Of a stretch of 64,000 nucleotides of DNA, positions 30,642 through 42,090 are shown piece by piece. Under the pieces are notes generated by a model, which saw only the letters and a list, made by a program, of their open reading frames with translations, had not been told where the DNA came from and did not search any database. Positions within the stretch are counted from its first letter, which is position 1; every line of letters starts with the position of its first letter. Both the position numbers and the translations under genes were made by a program. The stretch lies in the NCBI GenBank assembly GCA_009667805.1, contig CM019071.1, positions 50,226,693 through 50,290,692 on the forward strand. Reading direction: 5' to 3'. The stretch comes from Leptobrachium leishanense (lineage: Eukaryota > Chordata > Amphibia > Anura > Megophryidae).

Positions 30642-30984
30642 CTAAGGAAGGAAAGTGATTAGCCATGTGCCTCAGGTGAGGTATGGTGCTTGCTACTTCT
30701 GGTGTTGAAATCTGACTGCGATTATCAGGTAAAGCGTCCCATTCTAGCAATGGCGGCAGCGGGAAGCGTGAACTCCCATCTAATGATTCTATGCAGAGTC
30801 CAGTAACTTTCCTCCCGGCCGTGCGCTGAGGCCCAATGCACGTTGATATTGAGAAGTGCGTTTCCTCACTTTGGATGTCAAACAGGTCGAAAAAGGCTGT
30901 CCTCGCTAATGAGTGATTACTTTGCATATCCACTGTTACATACATCTTCACGGCCTTTTCTGGGCGTCCAGCGGGGTAGACTTT
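30642..30984 (-). pseudogene. BEL-2 protease, N-terminal half
   Basis: The minus strand carries the DUF1758 active-site region VTVDMQSNHSLARTAFF (DMQSN in place of DDQSN in copy 1), then SISTCIGPQRTAGRKV and VASTIPHLRHMANHFPSLD. It is cut on its upstream side by the L1 and downstream by hAT-3; the domain resumes at 22640. The change of the first Asp neighbour may already affect activity. Confidence 0.75.
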
Positions 30985-32002
30985 AGCTAAACAGATTTTT
31001 TTTTTATTATTCAACGCAACAAGACAGAGTTACAGAAAAGCGGAATCATACAATGTCAATATACATGTTGAGAAACAAGTTGCTATGTCAGAACCGCTTA
31101 TAATAGCGTAAGAAATAGCCCAAAGCCTCGACGCCTCCCGCGGCAATGGTGAGAGCCAACATTGCGCAGCATTAGTTGTGCAGGTCGGGAAGGAGCAAGG
31201 TCAGAGGGGGTTTGAAAGGAGTAAAGACAAGCAAAGGGGAGGGGGAGTACAGGAAGCGAGGGTCAAGGAAAGGGGAGAGAGGGATGAAGGAGTAGGGGAG
31301 AGGACGAGAGAGAATTTGAGTTGTAAGGTCAGTAAGACCTCCAGAGAAGAGGGTAGAAGGAGAATGCTAAACAACCCTTGCATCCGTTGTACCCTCAGGG
31401 CCCGTTTCCACAGGACAATAGGGGCAGATCGGAGTCCAAGAACTCGAACAAGGCACCCCGCATCCCGGGGTCTATCAGGGGGGCAGACAGGGTAGGTAGT
31501 AAATAGAAGACTGGCAGAAGCTCTGAGCCCTCCAAAAATGAGTGACCTGGTACCTCGGGCGAGGGTGTGCCAATCCGTGGATAGTGGATAGCGGGATAGC
31601 ATGTGAAAGGTAGGTCAGAGACCTGGGGGGAGCGGGGAGAGAAGACAACAAAGGGGTAGGGGACATCAATGGGGGAGGAGAGGACGGAGGGGCAGTGGGG
31701 GAAAGCAGAGGAGAGGCGAGAGAGGTGTAGGAAGAAAGAGGGAAGAAGAGAGAAAAAGAGAGAGAAGAGAAAAAAAGGGGGGTAGGTGCACCCCTCGTCA
31801 TGAGGGGGGGAAGGGGAAGGGAGGGCTGAGGAGGGAAACGAAAGTTACACAGGGCCAAGCGTGCTTCATGGCTAGCAGTAAGGGTTCAGAGCAGCAGAGG
31901 GGCGGCGACCCCGGATCGACCATGAGAATCGGGGAGGGATGTATTCAATACGGGTGTTCACTTCGTTCTACGATTTTCAGTCGGGACAATAGCTCAGCCT
32001 AT

Positions 32003-35000
32003 TCAGGTCCGGCAAGAGGCTGAGGTCACATAGGCACACCAATAAAACCACTTGTGGAGGTGATCCTCTACTTTGTTTCGGATCCTAGCCATCAAATCCT
32101 CCATGGTCCTAACTCCCTCCATACTAGACAACCAATCCTTGTACGAGGGGTTAGCCATCGTTCCCCATGCCCGAGCGATGTGGAGGCGTGCCATCATGAT
32201 CATCGGGAGGGCCACCGATTTTTTTTTAAGCGAGTCAACTGCGCAGGGCGTATGTGAGAGGAGGAATGCCCCGGGGTGAGTGGCAGGTCCAGATCCGTGA
32301 CCTCCACCACAGTGTCTCTCACCTGTCTCCAAAAAAGAGAAAGAAGTGGGCACTCCCACCAGACATGAAGGTATGAGTCCGTCGGGCCAGCACATCTCCA
32401 GCAGTCGGGTGTAGCGCGCAGGCCTATTCGAAAGAGTAGAGCGGGAGTACAGTACCACAGCGTGAGGACCTTGTAGGAATTAGACTGCAAACGTGTCTGC
32501 GGGGATCTGCAGTGTGTCAGTTCGTAAGTGTCTCTCCATTGAGCGTCAGCAATGGGGGCGTCCAACATCCGCTTCCAGGTGTGTTCAAATGTAGGAGAAG
32601 CCTTCACGTCAGCTGCCCGTAGGATGCGGTATATTGTTGAGATGCCATGGTTGATGGGTCGCTTGGCCTTAGCCAGGTCCTCAAATGGAGAGCACGGGCG
32701 TAGTAATCTATGACATGCCAGGAGTGAGCGTAGGTAATGTGATACTTGAGTAAAATTGAATCGTTCCAACGGTGATGGGCGCGAGTCCTGCAGACGGCTG
32801 TCCCAGATGGGGCTTAGGTCCTGCCCGGAGATAAAGTTAAACGCCCTAGGCTAGCGGGTTCCTTCCAAGCGACGACGGGCCTGCGGATGCACGCCCACTG
32901 GGAAGGCTGGATTATCCTCCGGGGGCAGCATTGGTGAAGGGTAGGAGGACAAAGAGAACCGTCTCATTGTTGCGCGCCCCTATATAGGGGTGCTGAGAAG
33001 CCTGCGGGATCTGCAAGTAGGGTCTATCCAGGGCAGTACCCCCGTAGGATGAGGGGTAGCCCCCAGTTCCAGGTCCTGCCACAGTGCATGCCTGCCGCCT
33101 CCGGTCCACTCCACAATCCAGAGCAGGTGGAGGTCTGATAATAGCCACGGAAATCGGGGATCGCCAGCCCCCCTTCCCCTTTGGATCTGGTCATTGTACA
33201 GTAGCTGATCCGAGGCCGCGTATTATTCCACACAAATCTAGTGCAGTCAGTTTGGATCATACTAAAAAAGGCAGGTGGTACGTGAATCGGCATTGTCTGA
33301 AATAGATAAATCAGCCTAGGCAGCACATTCATTTTCAGAATGCTGATCTTGCCGAACCATGAAATCTTCAGCGGTTTCCACTCCGCCAGATCATGCCACA
33401 GGGCCGTCCATAAGGTGACAAAGTTTTCCTCAAATAAATTCTGTGGTAGTTTCGTGAGCCAAATGCCCAGATATTTCATTTTCGAGGAGCACCAGACAAA
33501 CGAATGTTTCCGGCGAAGAAATCTTTCTGCCACTCCCCGCACCGATAGGTTTAATATCTCCGACTTTCCCATATTCAATTTCAAGTTGGATAGTGCACCG
33601 TATTCTTGGAATTCCTCAACTATTTCCGGGAGGGACGTCAGCGGGTTGGTGACGTAAAAAAGGAGGTCGTCGGCGTAGGTCAAGACCTTATGCGTTCCAG
33701 TCGTCCCCTCCAGGCCCGAGATGTTTGCGTTGAGTCGTACCGACTCCAGAAGGGGCTCTAGAGACAGGGCGAAGAGGAGAGGAGACAGTGGACACCCCTG
33801 TCTGGTACCATTTCGGATCTGGAAGGTGTCCGAGAGGATGCCATTGACCCGGACACGGGCGTTCAGTATTCTGTACAGAGCCATAATCCACGTGATAAAT
33901 TCAGGTGGGAGATTCATGGCACGCAGCGTAGCGAATAGATAGGGCCATGAGATCCTATCGAACGCTTTCTCAGCGTCCGTAGACAGCAGGATCGTAGGGG
34001 TCTCGGAGTGTTGCACTAAGTGTAGTACATTCAGTGTCCGGATTGTACCGTCCCTTGCTTCTCGACCTGGGACGAAACCCACTTGATCTCTCCTCACCAG
34101 TAGGGGGACCACTGGATGAAGTCGACGTGCCAGTATCGTGGCGAAGATTTTAAGGTCACTGTTGAGGAGGGAGATGGGTCTATACCTGGCACATGAGAGC
34201 TTACCGTCCTTAGGGATCACAACAATCGTTGCCGATAATGTGTGCTGATGGAACGCTTTTCCCTTAAGCAGTGCATTAAAAACTTGCACCATGTTTGGAA
34301 CCAGTGTAGACCCAAACCTCTTGTAATAAACAGCTGGAAGGCCATCCGGGCCCAGCGCTTTGCCATTTTTCTGTAGCTTAAGAGCTGCCGAGACCTCGTC
34401 CGCCGTAATTGGGGATCGGAGCGGCTCCCGTTGCTTCGTCGTGAGTCGATAAGGGATCCGTGTGGTCAGACAATGTTCAATCTGCTCCATAGGCGGGGTC
34501 AAGCCTCCTCGACCGAGTTATACAGTGTGGAGTAGAAGTCCCGAAAGGACCCCGCAATCCGATTAGGGTCAGGCGTAAGCGTTCCCAATGGCGTACGCAG
34601 CTCCGGGACGTACGTTCTGCGACGTTGGTGTTTCAGGAGTTGCGCCAGAAGGCGACCCGGTTTGTGCAGAGCAAAATAACACTTAGTGTGTAAGATTGCC
34701 CTTTGAAGTTGGGGGTTGAGAGCGTTAGCCAGCTGTGTGCGAGCGTGGAGGAGGTTAGCGAACGTGTCGGGTGCGCCCGATGCGAGGTGTTCGTGTTCTA
34801 GCTTCCGGATATCAGAATAGAGAGCCTCCAGTTCCTCCCGCCTCTCCCTTTTCTTCCGCGAGGCGAGTGAGATCAGGAGGCCTCTGATCACCGCCTTATG
34901 CGCTTCCCAGATAGTTGGCAGGGGAACCTCAGAGTCTACATGTTCGCGAAAAAAAGAGGTTAGAGCTTCTCCAACCTGAGACACCAGCTCAGGGTCGGAA

Positions 35001-35445
35001 AGCAGTGAAATGTTCAGCTGCCACTGACTATCTTTGGATCGGAGAAGTGGGGAAGCTATGGACATCGTCACCGGGGCATTGTCCGACCACGTGGTCACTT
35101 GAATCCCCGAGTCTCGGATCAAGGGTAGGTCGTATTGCGTAACAAAGAGGTAATCCAGTCGTGAATACGTGTGGTGCACTGACGAAAAGTAGGTATAATC
35201 TCGTGTATTAGGATTAAGTGCCCTCCATACATCAACCAACCGTAAGGTCTTGAGAGCGCGGTGGATCCGACACAAAAGTCTATGGGGAGTACGATGGTGT
35301 GTGGAGGAGGAGTGTTCCAGGGTGACCAGACGAACATTAAAGTCCCCACCGAGGATCAAGGCTTATTGAGGCCACGGACGTTGTAACTAACCAATTTAAG
35401 ATCCACTGGCACCAGGGCCGCCGCACCAGCGCCCGAGCACGGCAT
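32003..35445 (-). pseudogene. L1 ORF2 (endonuclease, RT, Cys-rich C-terminus), damaged
   Basis: The protein nicks target DNA and reverse-transcribes LINE RNA. The start (about 35445) reaches the first endonuclease motif VSYNVRGLNKP at about 35365, but the next bases already encode ILGGDFNVRL, so roughly 100 residues of the endonuclease, including its catalytic Glu region, are deleted with a frame break. The rest of the endonuclease (YTYFSSVHHTYSRLDYLF) runs to 34499. RT follows: GPDGLPAVYYKRF, RPISLLNSDLKIFATILA, TRQGCPLSPLLFAL and TYADDLLFY (YADD at 33666-33677). The C-terminal CWRCAGPTDSYLHVWWEC is near 32370-32400. Frame changes occur near 34500 and 33030-32770. Confidence 0.9.
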
Positions 35446-37276
35446 GGTCCAGGAGTGGGCAGGAGGTGAGCAGGGAGGGCAGTGAGGGAAAAGGGGAGGG
35501 GGGAACTGGAGGGGATGAAGAAAAAAAAAAGGAGAGAGGAAGGGGAAAGTGATGTATGGAGAGAGAAAGAAAAGAAAAGAGACAGGGAAGGAGGAAAGAA
35601 GAGGAAGAAGAAAAAGAAAAGGAAAAAAAAGGGAGGAGGGGGAACGAGGTGGAGGGCAGGAGTGTATCACTCGGTGAGGAGGGAAGACAATAGGTAAATT
35701 CTCTCAAGGGGGGGTAGGAGAGAAAAGGAGAGCCAGGGAGCAGCCCGAACCTCTCAAGTGTGGGGGAGAACGACGCCGATCAGGGAAGGGGAGAGTCTGA
35801 GCGCCTCTAAGTATGAGGCGGGGACAATCAGGTACTTCCCGGATTGACAATTGGCGTCAACCCCGTGGGGACGAGTGGGGTACCAACGTGAACCAACGAG
35901 AGCTGTTAGCAAATTCTGAATAAAGAAAAAGAGTAAGATAAAAGAGGTGGATCAAAAGAAGTAACAGGAACAGTAGCTCACAAATTCTAGTCTCCTCCGA
36001 CAGGAGAGTCAATAAAATCAGCACAGCAATGAACCAAGGCAACATAACCAAAGCAACATAGCTAAGAAGCATTACAAATATGATTAATAACCAAAAACCC
36101 ATACCACTCACATCCCGGCCGTGGACCCAGGAGACCTGCGTCTGATACTTGTATCCCTCCCAGCCGCCCCCCTCAATCAGGCCCTCCTATCCACTCCTCC
36201 ATCAGCGAGGTCATCGCATATCCGGGGCCACCCATAACCGTTGGGTGGGTGCAAGGAAGCTGCCGAGCGGGGCGCGAGGTACCCTCCAGCTCGGTTAGTT
36301 AAGACCTGAAGGACCTTGAGGCAAGAAATCCCGTGACCATGGCGTGGAAGCACCCAACAGAGTCTGCAGAGCGAACCAGGGTCCAGCTCATAGTAGGGGG
36401 GCGGTATCGTATTCCTCGAGACATGGTAGCCAGCCCCCCACCCCTTCCCCCAGGGCCAAAGGCATTCAGATCCGTGCAAATGCATGGGCAGTACTCCCCG
36501 TGGGTAAAGGGAAGAGGCGTACCAAGGAGCATGGTCAGGTGGCCAGTGAGGTCATGGGGGCCGATGAGTAGCCCAATTCATGTCCGAAAACATCTTTATA
36601 AGAGATGATCAGCGCTATGCTTCCGAGCCTCTCAGTCCGTCCCCCTTCCCACCCCCCCATTCTATAACCCTCCCCGTGAGCCATGTGCAGTACAGGTCGC
36701 CACCTCGCACGATATATACATGAGTCAGCGACAGAGAGATCCAGAGCCTCTGCATGTGGGCCCACAGGGCCACGCGAGCGGGGTCCAGAGCAGTCTCGCA
36801 GGTCTCTCCCATCTCCCCACCCAAGTGTCTCCATCCACCACAATCCGTGCTGCGTCCAGGGTGGGGGACTATGTGGGGATACAACAGCACGCCAAAAAGA
36901 AAATGGTTCGTGTTCTCGTCGGTTTCGTTGCATAAAGAAGCGAGGCACTGTTGAGCAGGGTGCAAAAAAGGGGGGTCCACACTCATGTCAAAGTAGCCGT
37001 CCTCCACCCCCTCCCTCCGGGGCCCCCCGGAGTCCAGAGCCACCGGGATTTGAGGTCATGATCCCCCTTGGGAGCGGAGATGGGGGGGGAGTCTAGGGCC
37101 GGTGCCGGTCAGCAAAAATGTGGGGTGGGAGAGTATCGTGGTGGGCATCAACCACAGTGTGGCGCATCTAGATACATCTCATGGGGGGGCAGTCTAGGTT
37201 GGCGCATGAGCAACGCGTACAAACGGGCTCCCGGGTAGCCGCGGCAGTCGGCGAGTGGAAGCAATTGTGGCATTAC
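35446..37276 (-). other. Long L1 inter-ORF spacer
   Basis: There are 1.8 kb between ORF1 and ORF2 without a convincing coding domain. Short open frames on both strands lack L1 motifs. L1 spacers are normally far shorter. Confidence 0.6.
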
Positions 37277-38096
37277 CTAGATTAATTTGCGACGTCCGGG
37301 GGCCGCGGGTCGTCCAGGTCCAGGGCTTCTCCGACCCGCCTGCATCACGGAGGGCGTTGTAAGCGGGCCTGTCTGCCAGTGTTCCCCTCGTTCCCAGTCC
37401 AGTATCTCCATCGGGGGCAGGTTCAAAGACTCCAGGAAAGGGGCGACGTCTCCATGGCAGGTGATAGCATGTGTGACTCCATTTAAGCGCACGACAAGCG
37501 CAAATGGGAAACCCCATCGGTAGGGCACGTTCTTCTGTCGGAGTGCCTGCGTAACCGGGCAAAGGTGCCGCCGCGCCGCCAAGGTGAACGGGGTCAAGTC
37601 GTGGTAGAGTTCCAGGGTCTGTCCTTCAAAGTCCCACGTGCGAGACGTGCGTGCACGTTCCATAACCTTCTCTTTCAATTTGTACGAGTTAAAGCAGTAT
37701 ATCACATCCTGGGGGGGTTTGCCTTCCGGAGGTCGCGGTCGAAGCGCCCTGTGGGTCCTATGAAAGTCTAGGTTCGCCTGGGGATCGCGGCCTAAGAGCT
37801 TATTAAAAAAACGGCAGAGTACCTCCTCTAGGTGTCCCGGTGGATCCATTTCGAGGAGACCGTGAAGCCGCAGATTAGTGTCGTCCCCTGTTATCCAGGT
37901 CATCCACTAATCGCCTCAGGTCGGAATATGCGGGGACTCCCACCGGGACAGGCATTAACGGGTGGGCCGCAGCCTGTTCCAGATGCGACATGCGGTATGA
38001 GAGTGCCACCACTTCCTCCCTCACCTCGTCCACGTCGCGCCGGACCGAATTGTGCAGGTCCGACAGCATATCAGCAAGATCCGCCTTCGTCGACAT
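37277..38096 (-). pseudogene. L1 ORF1 (coiled coil, RRM, C-terminal domain)
   Basis: The RNA-binding chaperone of the LINE. The first segment starts at 38096 (MSTKADLADMLSDLHNSV) and is a coiled coil ending with DLRRLVDDLDNRGR. After a frameshift near 37885 the RRM follows (NLRLHGLLEMDPP, FHRTHRALRPRPPEGKPP), then the C-terminal domain (YHDLTPFTLAARRHLCPV, VPYRWGFPFALVV). Arrangement and length fit L1 ORF1p of fish and frogs. Upstream sequence to 38180 may encode more N-terminus in other frames. Confidence 0.8.
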
Positions 38097-38403
38097 GCCT
38101 GCCAGTAGGGACTCCAGCCGGAGTTCGAGCCGGACTATAGCCGCCGTCGGGTCCGTAGCAGTTGGCGCCCGCCATTTTAGGGTCTGTCAGAGGAGAGGAA
38201 GGTCTCGGCACGAGAAACAGGTATGTGTCGAGTGAGCGTACCGCCGCTCTCTGGGGTCTCGCTGGGGTTCTGGGGTTGCTCTGAGGTCACTTGCCCCAGA
38301 CCATAGCAGCACCAAAGTTGAATTAAAAGGCTTTTCCTCGGAGGAGGTAGAGGAGAACTTTCAATGTGCGGCCATCTTGGTCAACGGTCCGGACACGCCT
38401 CCC

Positions 38404-39952
38404 AGCTAAACAGATTTTGATGGCATGAGCGAGGGAATGGTGAATCACTGCATACAGACATACAATTTACACTCGCGGTCGCCTCTGGGTGTGCTAGGGT
38501 GTCATGCTGAGGTTCCTTGGTTGAAGGAGAGGTAGGAGTTGCCCGTTGTAGCGACTCCGAGTCTGGATGCAGGGCGCCTGGGTGCCTGTCACCTTTGCAT
38601 AGGTGACACTGTACCTTGGCTGGACAAGCTTTGGCCATATGTTCCGTAGACTCACAACATTTGGAACATACTTTGTACTCCCTGATCAAAGCTTTTCTTT
38701 CATCCAAGGACTTCTTTCCGAATTCTCTGCACTTGTTCAGCGCATGCAAAGTCTTTTTTCTTGATGTTAGAGGTTTATGTTGAACTTTCTTAAACGATTG
38801 TTCACCTGAATTCTTCATAGGCAAAGTAGCGACTTCTGTCTTATAACCTGACACAGAGGTTTTTTCCTTTGCAGTATGCGTTGAACTCTTGTTTGAGTCA
38901 GAGTTTTGGCTGGTCTTTCTGGCAACCGGAAACCATTTTTCTCTGATGCCAAGGTTTTGAGGGTCGTTGCATAACTTCGCCTGAAGAGCAACAAATTCTT
39001 CAAGAACGACAAAAGGGGGGTCTCTACCTGGGTTCTTTGCCATGTAAACAGTAGATAACTTGATCCATTCCTCACATAGCTGTAGTGTAGTTTTTGAATA
39101 ATAGGCTTTTGCATCCTGAACTGGTCAAGACAGATAAGTCCCGGCAAGGTGAGATCTTCTTGTGCTGTCCGCAGCTGTGTAAGGATGGCAGAGAATTTCC
39201 ATAGCTTAAGTGGTTAATGGAGACTGATGTCAGGGAAGTCGTAGACACGATCCAAGAATGAGGATTCTGTCAATATAGATGTGCCATACTGCTGATCGAG
39301 CATGTCCCAAGCTCGTCTAAGGGCGATGACAGGATTACCTAGTTGGGCTGAGTAGATGTCTTTCACTACTTCTGCAGATTCTGTTCCTAGCCATGCTATC
39401 ATATATCGTAGCTCTTCGGCTGGCCTCAATCATTCGTCATGAATGGCATTCATGAAGATATGCTTCCATAGTAAATATTCTCTATCCGTCTTGTCGGAGA
39501 ATTTCTGTATGCCACCAGATGCCAGATCCAACCTTCCCGGACAGGGTGACCATTCTCTCATTCTTCTCCAGGCTGTTATAGGATCCAACAGGGCAGTATT
39601 TGAGTTATAGTCAGGGTGAGGTGGTGCGCAGTGCATTTTGGAATCAGTAGGAGCGTGAATAGGAGCGTGAATAGGAGCTTCCCGTGGATTCTTGTAATCA
39701 TGGTCCCCAGGGACAGGAGTATGCATCAAAGATTGCTGGAAGTTATCTGCAGAGTGCTTCCTGATGAGCTTATCTTCCCATGACACAGGCAAGGGCTGTC
39801 CTCCTCGCTGCCAGGCAGGCAGAATGCATTCGTTGGGTAAGAAGTCTGTGTATGAATTGGCCTGAAGGTCTGGTAGGAATTCCCTTGCTTTTGCGTTGAG
39901 CTTGGAAATCGCAGCTTCTTGAATGCCTACCTGCTGGGGAACTTTCTCTATT
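38404..39952 (-). pseudogene. BEL-2 Gag: DUF1759-like domain and zinc knuckle
   Basis: The minus strand from 39952 carries NECILPAWQRGGQPLPVSWE, then FSDKTDREYLLWKHIFMNAI, LRYMIAWLGTESAEVV and AWDMLDQQYGTSILTESSFL, the capsid-like DUF1759 domain, with in-frame stops near 39430 and 39214. Further on (39147-38430) are CREFGKKSLDERKALIREYK, CSKCCESTEHMAKACPAK (zinc knuckle) and CHLCKGDRHPGALHPD (second knuckle). The L1 then interrupts before the protease. Confidence 0.75.
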
Positions 39953-41395
39953 GCTTATGAACCAGGCTGCTTAACCCACGTATCTTGATTCGTTGGAGTA
40001 AGTTCTTTAAATCATAAGCATTTTACCCTTATTTCTCTTCCACCATTACCTTTCTCTTAAGTTACCTTTACTTCCCTTCAACCCCCAAACCATCCCCCCC
40101 ACCCCCGCCCCCGCTCTCCCCATAAATAAAAAACACATGACAAAAGTATTGGCGGTTTGAAAAGGTTACGTCTTTTATTAATAATCAAAGGCCAAAAATC
40201 ATTGCCTTTGTGGCAGAATTATCAGCGATCCTCGCTTTCTTGGACTAGGTAACACCAGATAACACTGGTACCATAGATCCAGCCAGATAACACTGGCAAC
40301 CGCAATGAACCACCAGCATTGCCCAGAAATAGCGGCCGGCCCCACGTGGCTAAGCTAGCGCGACCACACGCTGCTCTCTTTATAGCAGATGGCAGCCCGG
40401 GAGGATCTTCAAACCAGGAGGCTACCTGTGTTTGGCCGCACAAACCACCACACAGACCCCCAGATCCTCCCCCTCTATCGCCTCTCCACGTGCCAGGGCC
40501 GCATATTTCACCGCTATAGATCCAGCCAGATAACACTGGCAAACGCAATGAACCACCAGCATTGCCCAGAAATAGCGGCCGGCCCCACGTGGCTGAGCTA
40601 GCACGACCACACGCTGCTCTCTTTATAGCAGATAGCAGGCCCGGGAGGATCTTTAAACCAGGAGGCTACCTGTGTTTGGCCGCACAAACCACCACACAGA
40701 CCCCCAGATCCTCCCCCTCTATCGCCTCTCCACGTGCCAGGGCCGCATATTTCACCATTTGAAGTAACTGTCCATGTAAGCCCATCAGCTTTGGCCGCAT
40801 AAACCACCAGCTGGCTTCGGGAAACGTGGTGAAATGATCTGACTGCACCTCAACTAACCATGTCTTTACTGAAAAAAAAACAATCCCTCAGCTTTGGCCG
40901 CACAAACCACCAGCTGGCTTCATGTAACATGGTAAAATTACCTGACTGCACCTCAACTAACCATCCCCATATCTAAAGCAATCCACTGGATTTGGCCGCA
41001 CAAACCACCAACCGGCTTCCTGCGACATGGTATGACTCCATATGGGAACCCACGGGCGGTCTTGAAATGACTGGCGGAATCACCACTTCATTAGCCCCTA
41101 TCCGTGGTCAATGCTGCTCTCTGACGACGTGACCTTTTCGACTCGGTAAACAGGCAGTAACCTAAAAACAGGGTGGGTAGGGTGGGAAAAAGACAAAGGT
41201 TAGACTGATTTCATCTGTCCTTTGCTTACCCTTTTCTATTACCCCTGGCCCTCCCCTTTCTGTTATCTGCCCCCGAGACCCAATCCCAGCGATAATCCTG
41301 AAACAAAAGGGGAACCATTGTAACTCCTCCCAACTTTCTACTCTTTTCTTTAAACAGGGAACATGCTTAAGCCTCTTCTTTCCCAGTCGGTCGCT
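39953..41395. mobile_element. Unidentified insertion in BEL-2 Gag
   Basis: BEL Gag homology ends near 41395 and resumes near 39952. The 1.4 kb between has no BEL-like coding and is organised around direct repeats (see 40273-40757). A T/C-rich stretch with AATAAA lies near 40020-40130. I found no convincing terminal repeats or target duplication; the GCTTAT/GCTCAT pair at the two borders is only suggestive. A solo LTR or non-autonomous element is possible. Confidence 0.45.
40273..40757. repeat. 243-bp tandem duplication
   Basis: 40273-40515 and 40516-40757 are near-identical copies beginning ATAGATCCAGCCAGATAAC. A subunit TTTGGCCGCACAAACCACC also recurs at about 40432, 40676, 40790, 40892 and 40995. 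Confidence 0.9.
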
Positions 41396-42000
41396 CATCA
41401 GTACTAAGGGAAAGTCTGGTGGTTCATATCGCACAATGTCAGCTTTCTGACTAGTTTGCGGATCTGGTGGTTGAAAGTCTCTTACTTGCACACTTGGAGA
41501 GCACACTGAGAATTTCATGATTGACTGTCCCTCTTCTCCCTCTTCGTGCTGTAGCGCATTCTGATCATCCACGTAGGACTTGACCTGACTGTGCAGGCTT
41601 TCTCTATCTAGCTTTCCTGAATTGTAACTGGGGTTGACACTTTCAGCCTCCGCCTGTAAAGCTGCAGCCCGTGTTGCCTTTTCTACGGCTTCTCATTCGT
41701 GCTGAAGAAACTTAAGGTTGGCCTGAGCTTTGGCCATTTCTTCTTTTTGCAATTGCTCTGCCTTTGCCACACGTAAACTGGCGTTGGCCACTGCAGCTTC
41801 AATTCGTGCTTGTGCAGCTTGGGCGGCAAGACTCTCTGCCCTTGAAATCCTGGACGACTGGCTGTGACGAGAAGAAGCTTTGGAAAGATGGTAGGAACTT
41901 GCAGAAGAAAAATGCTGTGAAACACTGGTACACACCTTAGACTGTGTTGGCTTACGATGAAAGGAGGAGGCTTTCTTAGAGGGGTGAGAGGAAATCTCAT
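41396..42000 (-). pseudogene. BEL-2 Gag, coiled-coil part after the LINE
   Basis: The minus strand from 42000 reads EISSHPSKKASSF, then SRHSQSSRISRAESLAAQAA, an Ala-rich coiled coil KAEQLQKEEMAKAQANLKFL, and after a stop near 41693 a Gln/Glu-rich linker to about 41396. It corresponds to the coiled-coil Gag of BEL copy 1, and continues the segment at 46384-46610. Confidence 0.65.
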
Positions 42001-42090
42001 ATAGAAACATAGAAACATAGAAAAATGTCGGCAGATAAGAACCTTTCGGCCCATCTAGTCTGCCCATTTACATGGATACTTTACCTGGAT

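Larger units (their letters stand above)
31000..38403 (-). mobile_element. Full-length L1-clade LINE inserted in BEL-2
   Basis: A 15-bp target duplication AGCTAAACAGATTTT occurs at 30985-30999 and 38404-38418. The 3' end has an A tail on the minus strand (T run from about 31000). The element is 7.4 kb: 5' UTR, ORF1 (38096-37277), a long spacer, ORF2 (35445-32003) and a 3' UTR rich in purine on the plus strand (31180-31860). Purine-rich runs also occur at 35480-35700. Confidence 0.95.

Noticed and set aside
35446..37276. Small open frames in the L1 spacer as an extra ORF
   Set aside because: They overlap on both strands, have Pro/Gly/Arg-biased composition from GC-rich DNA and show no domain.
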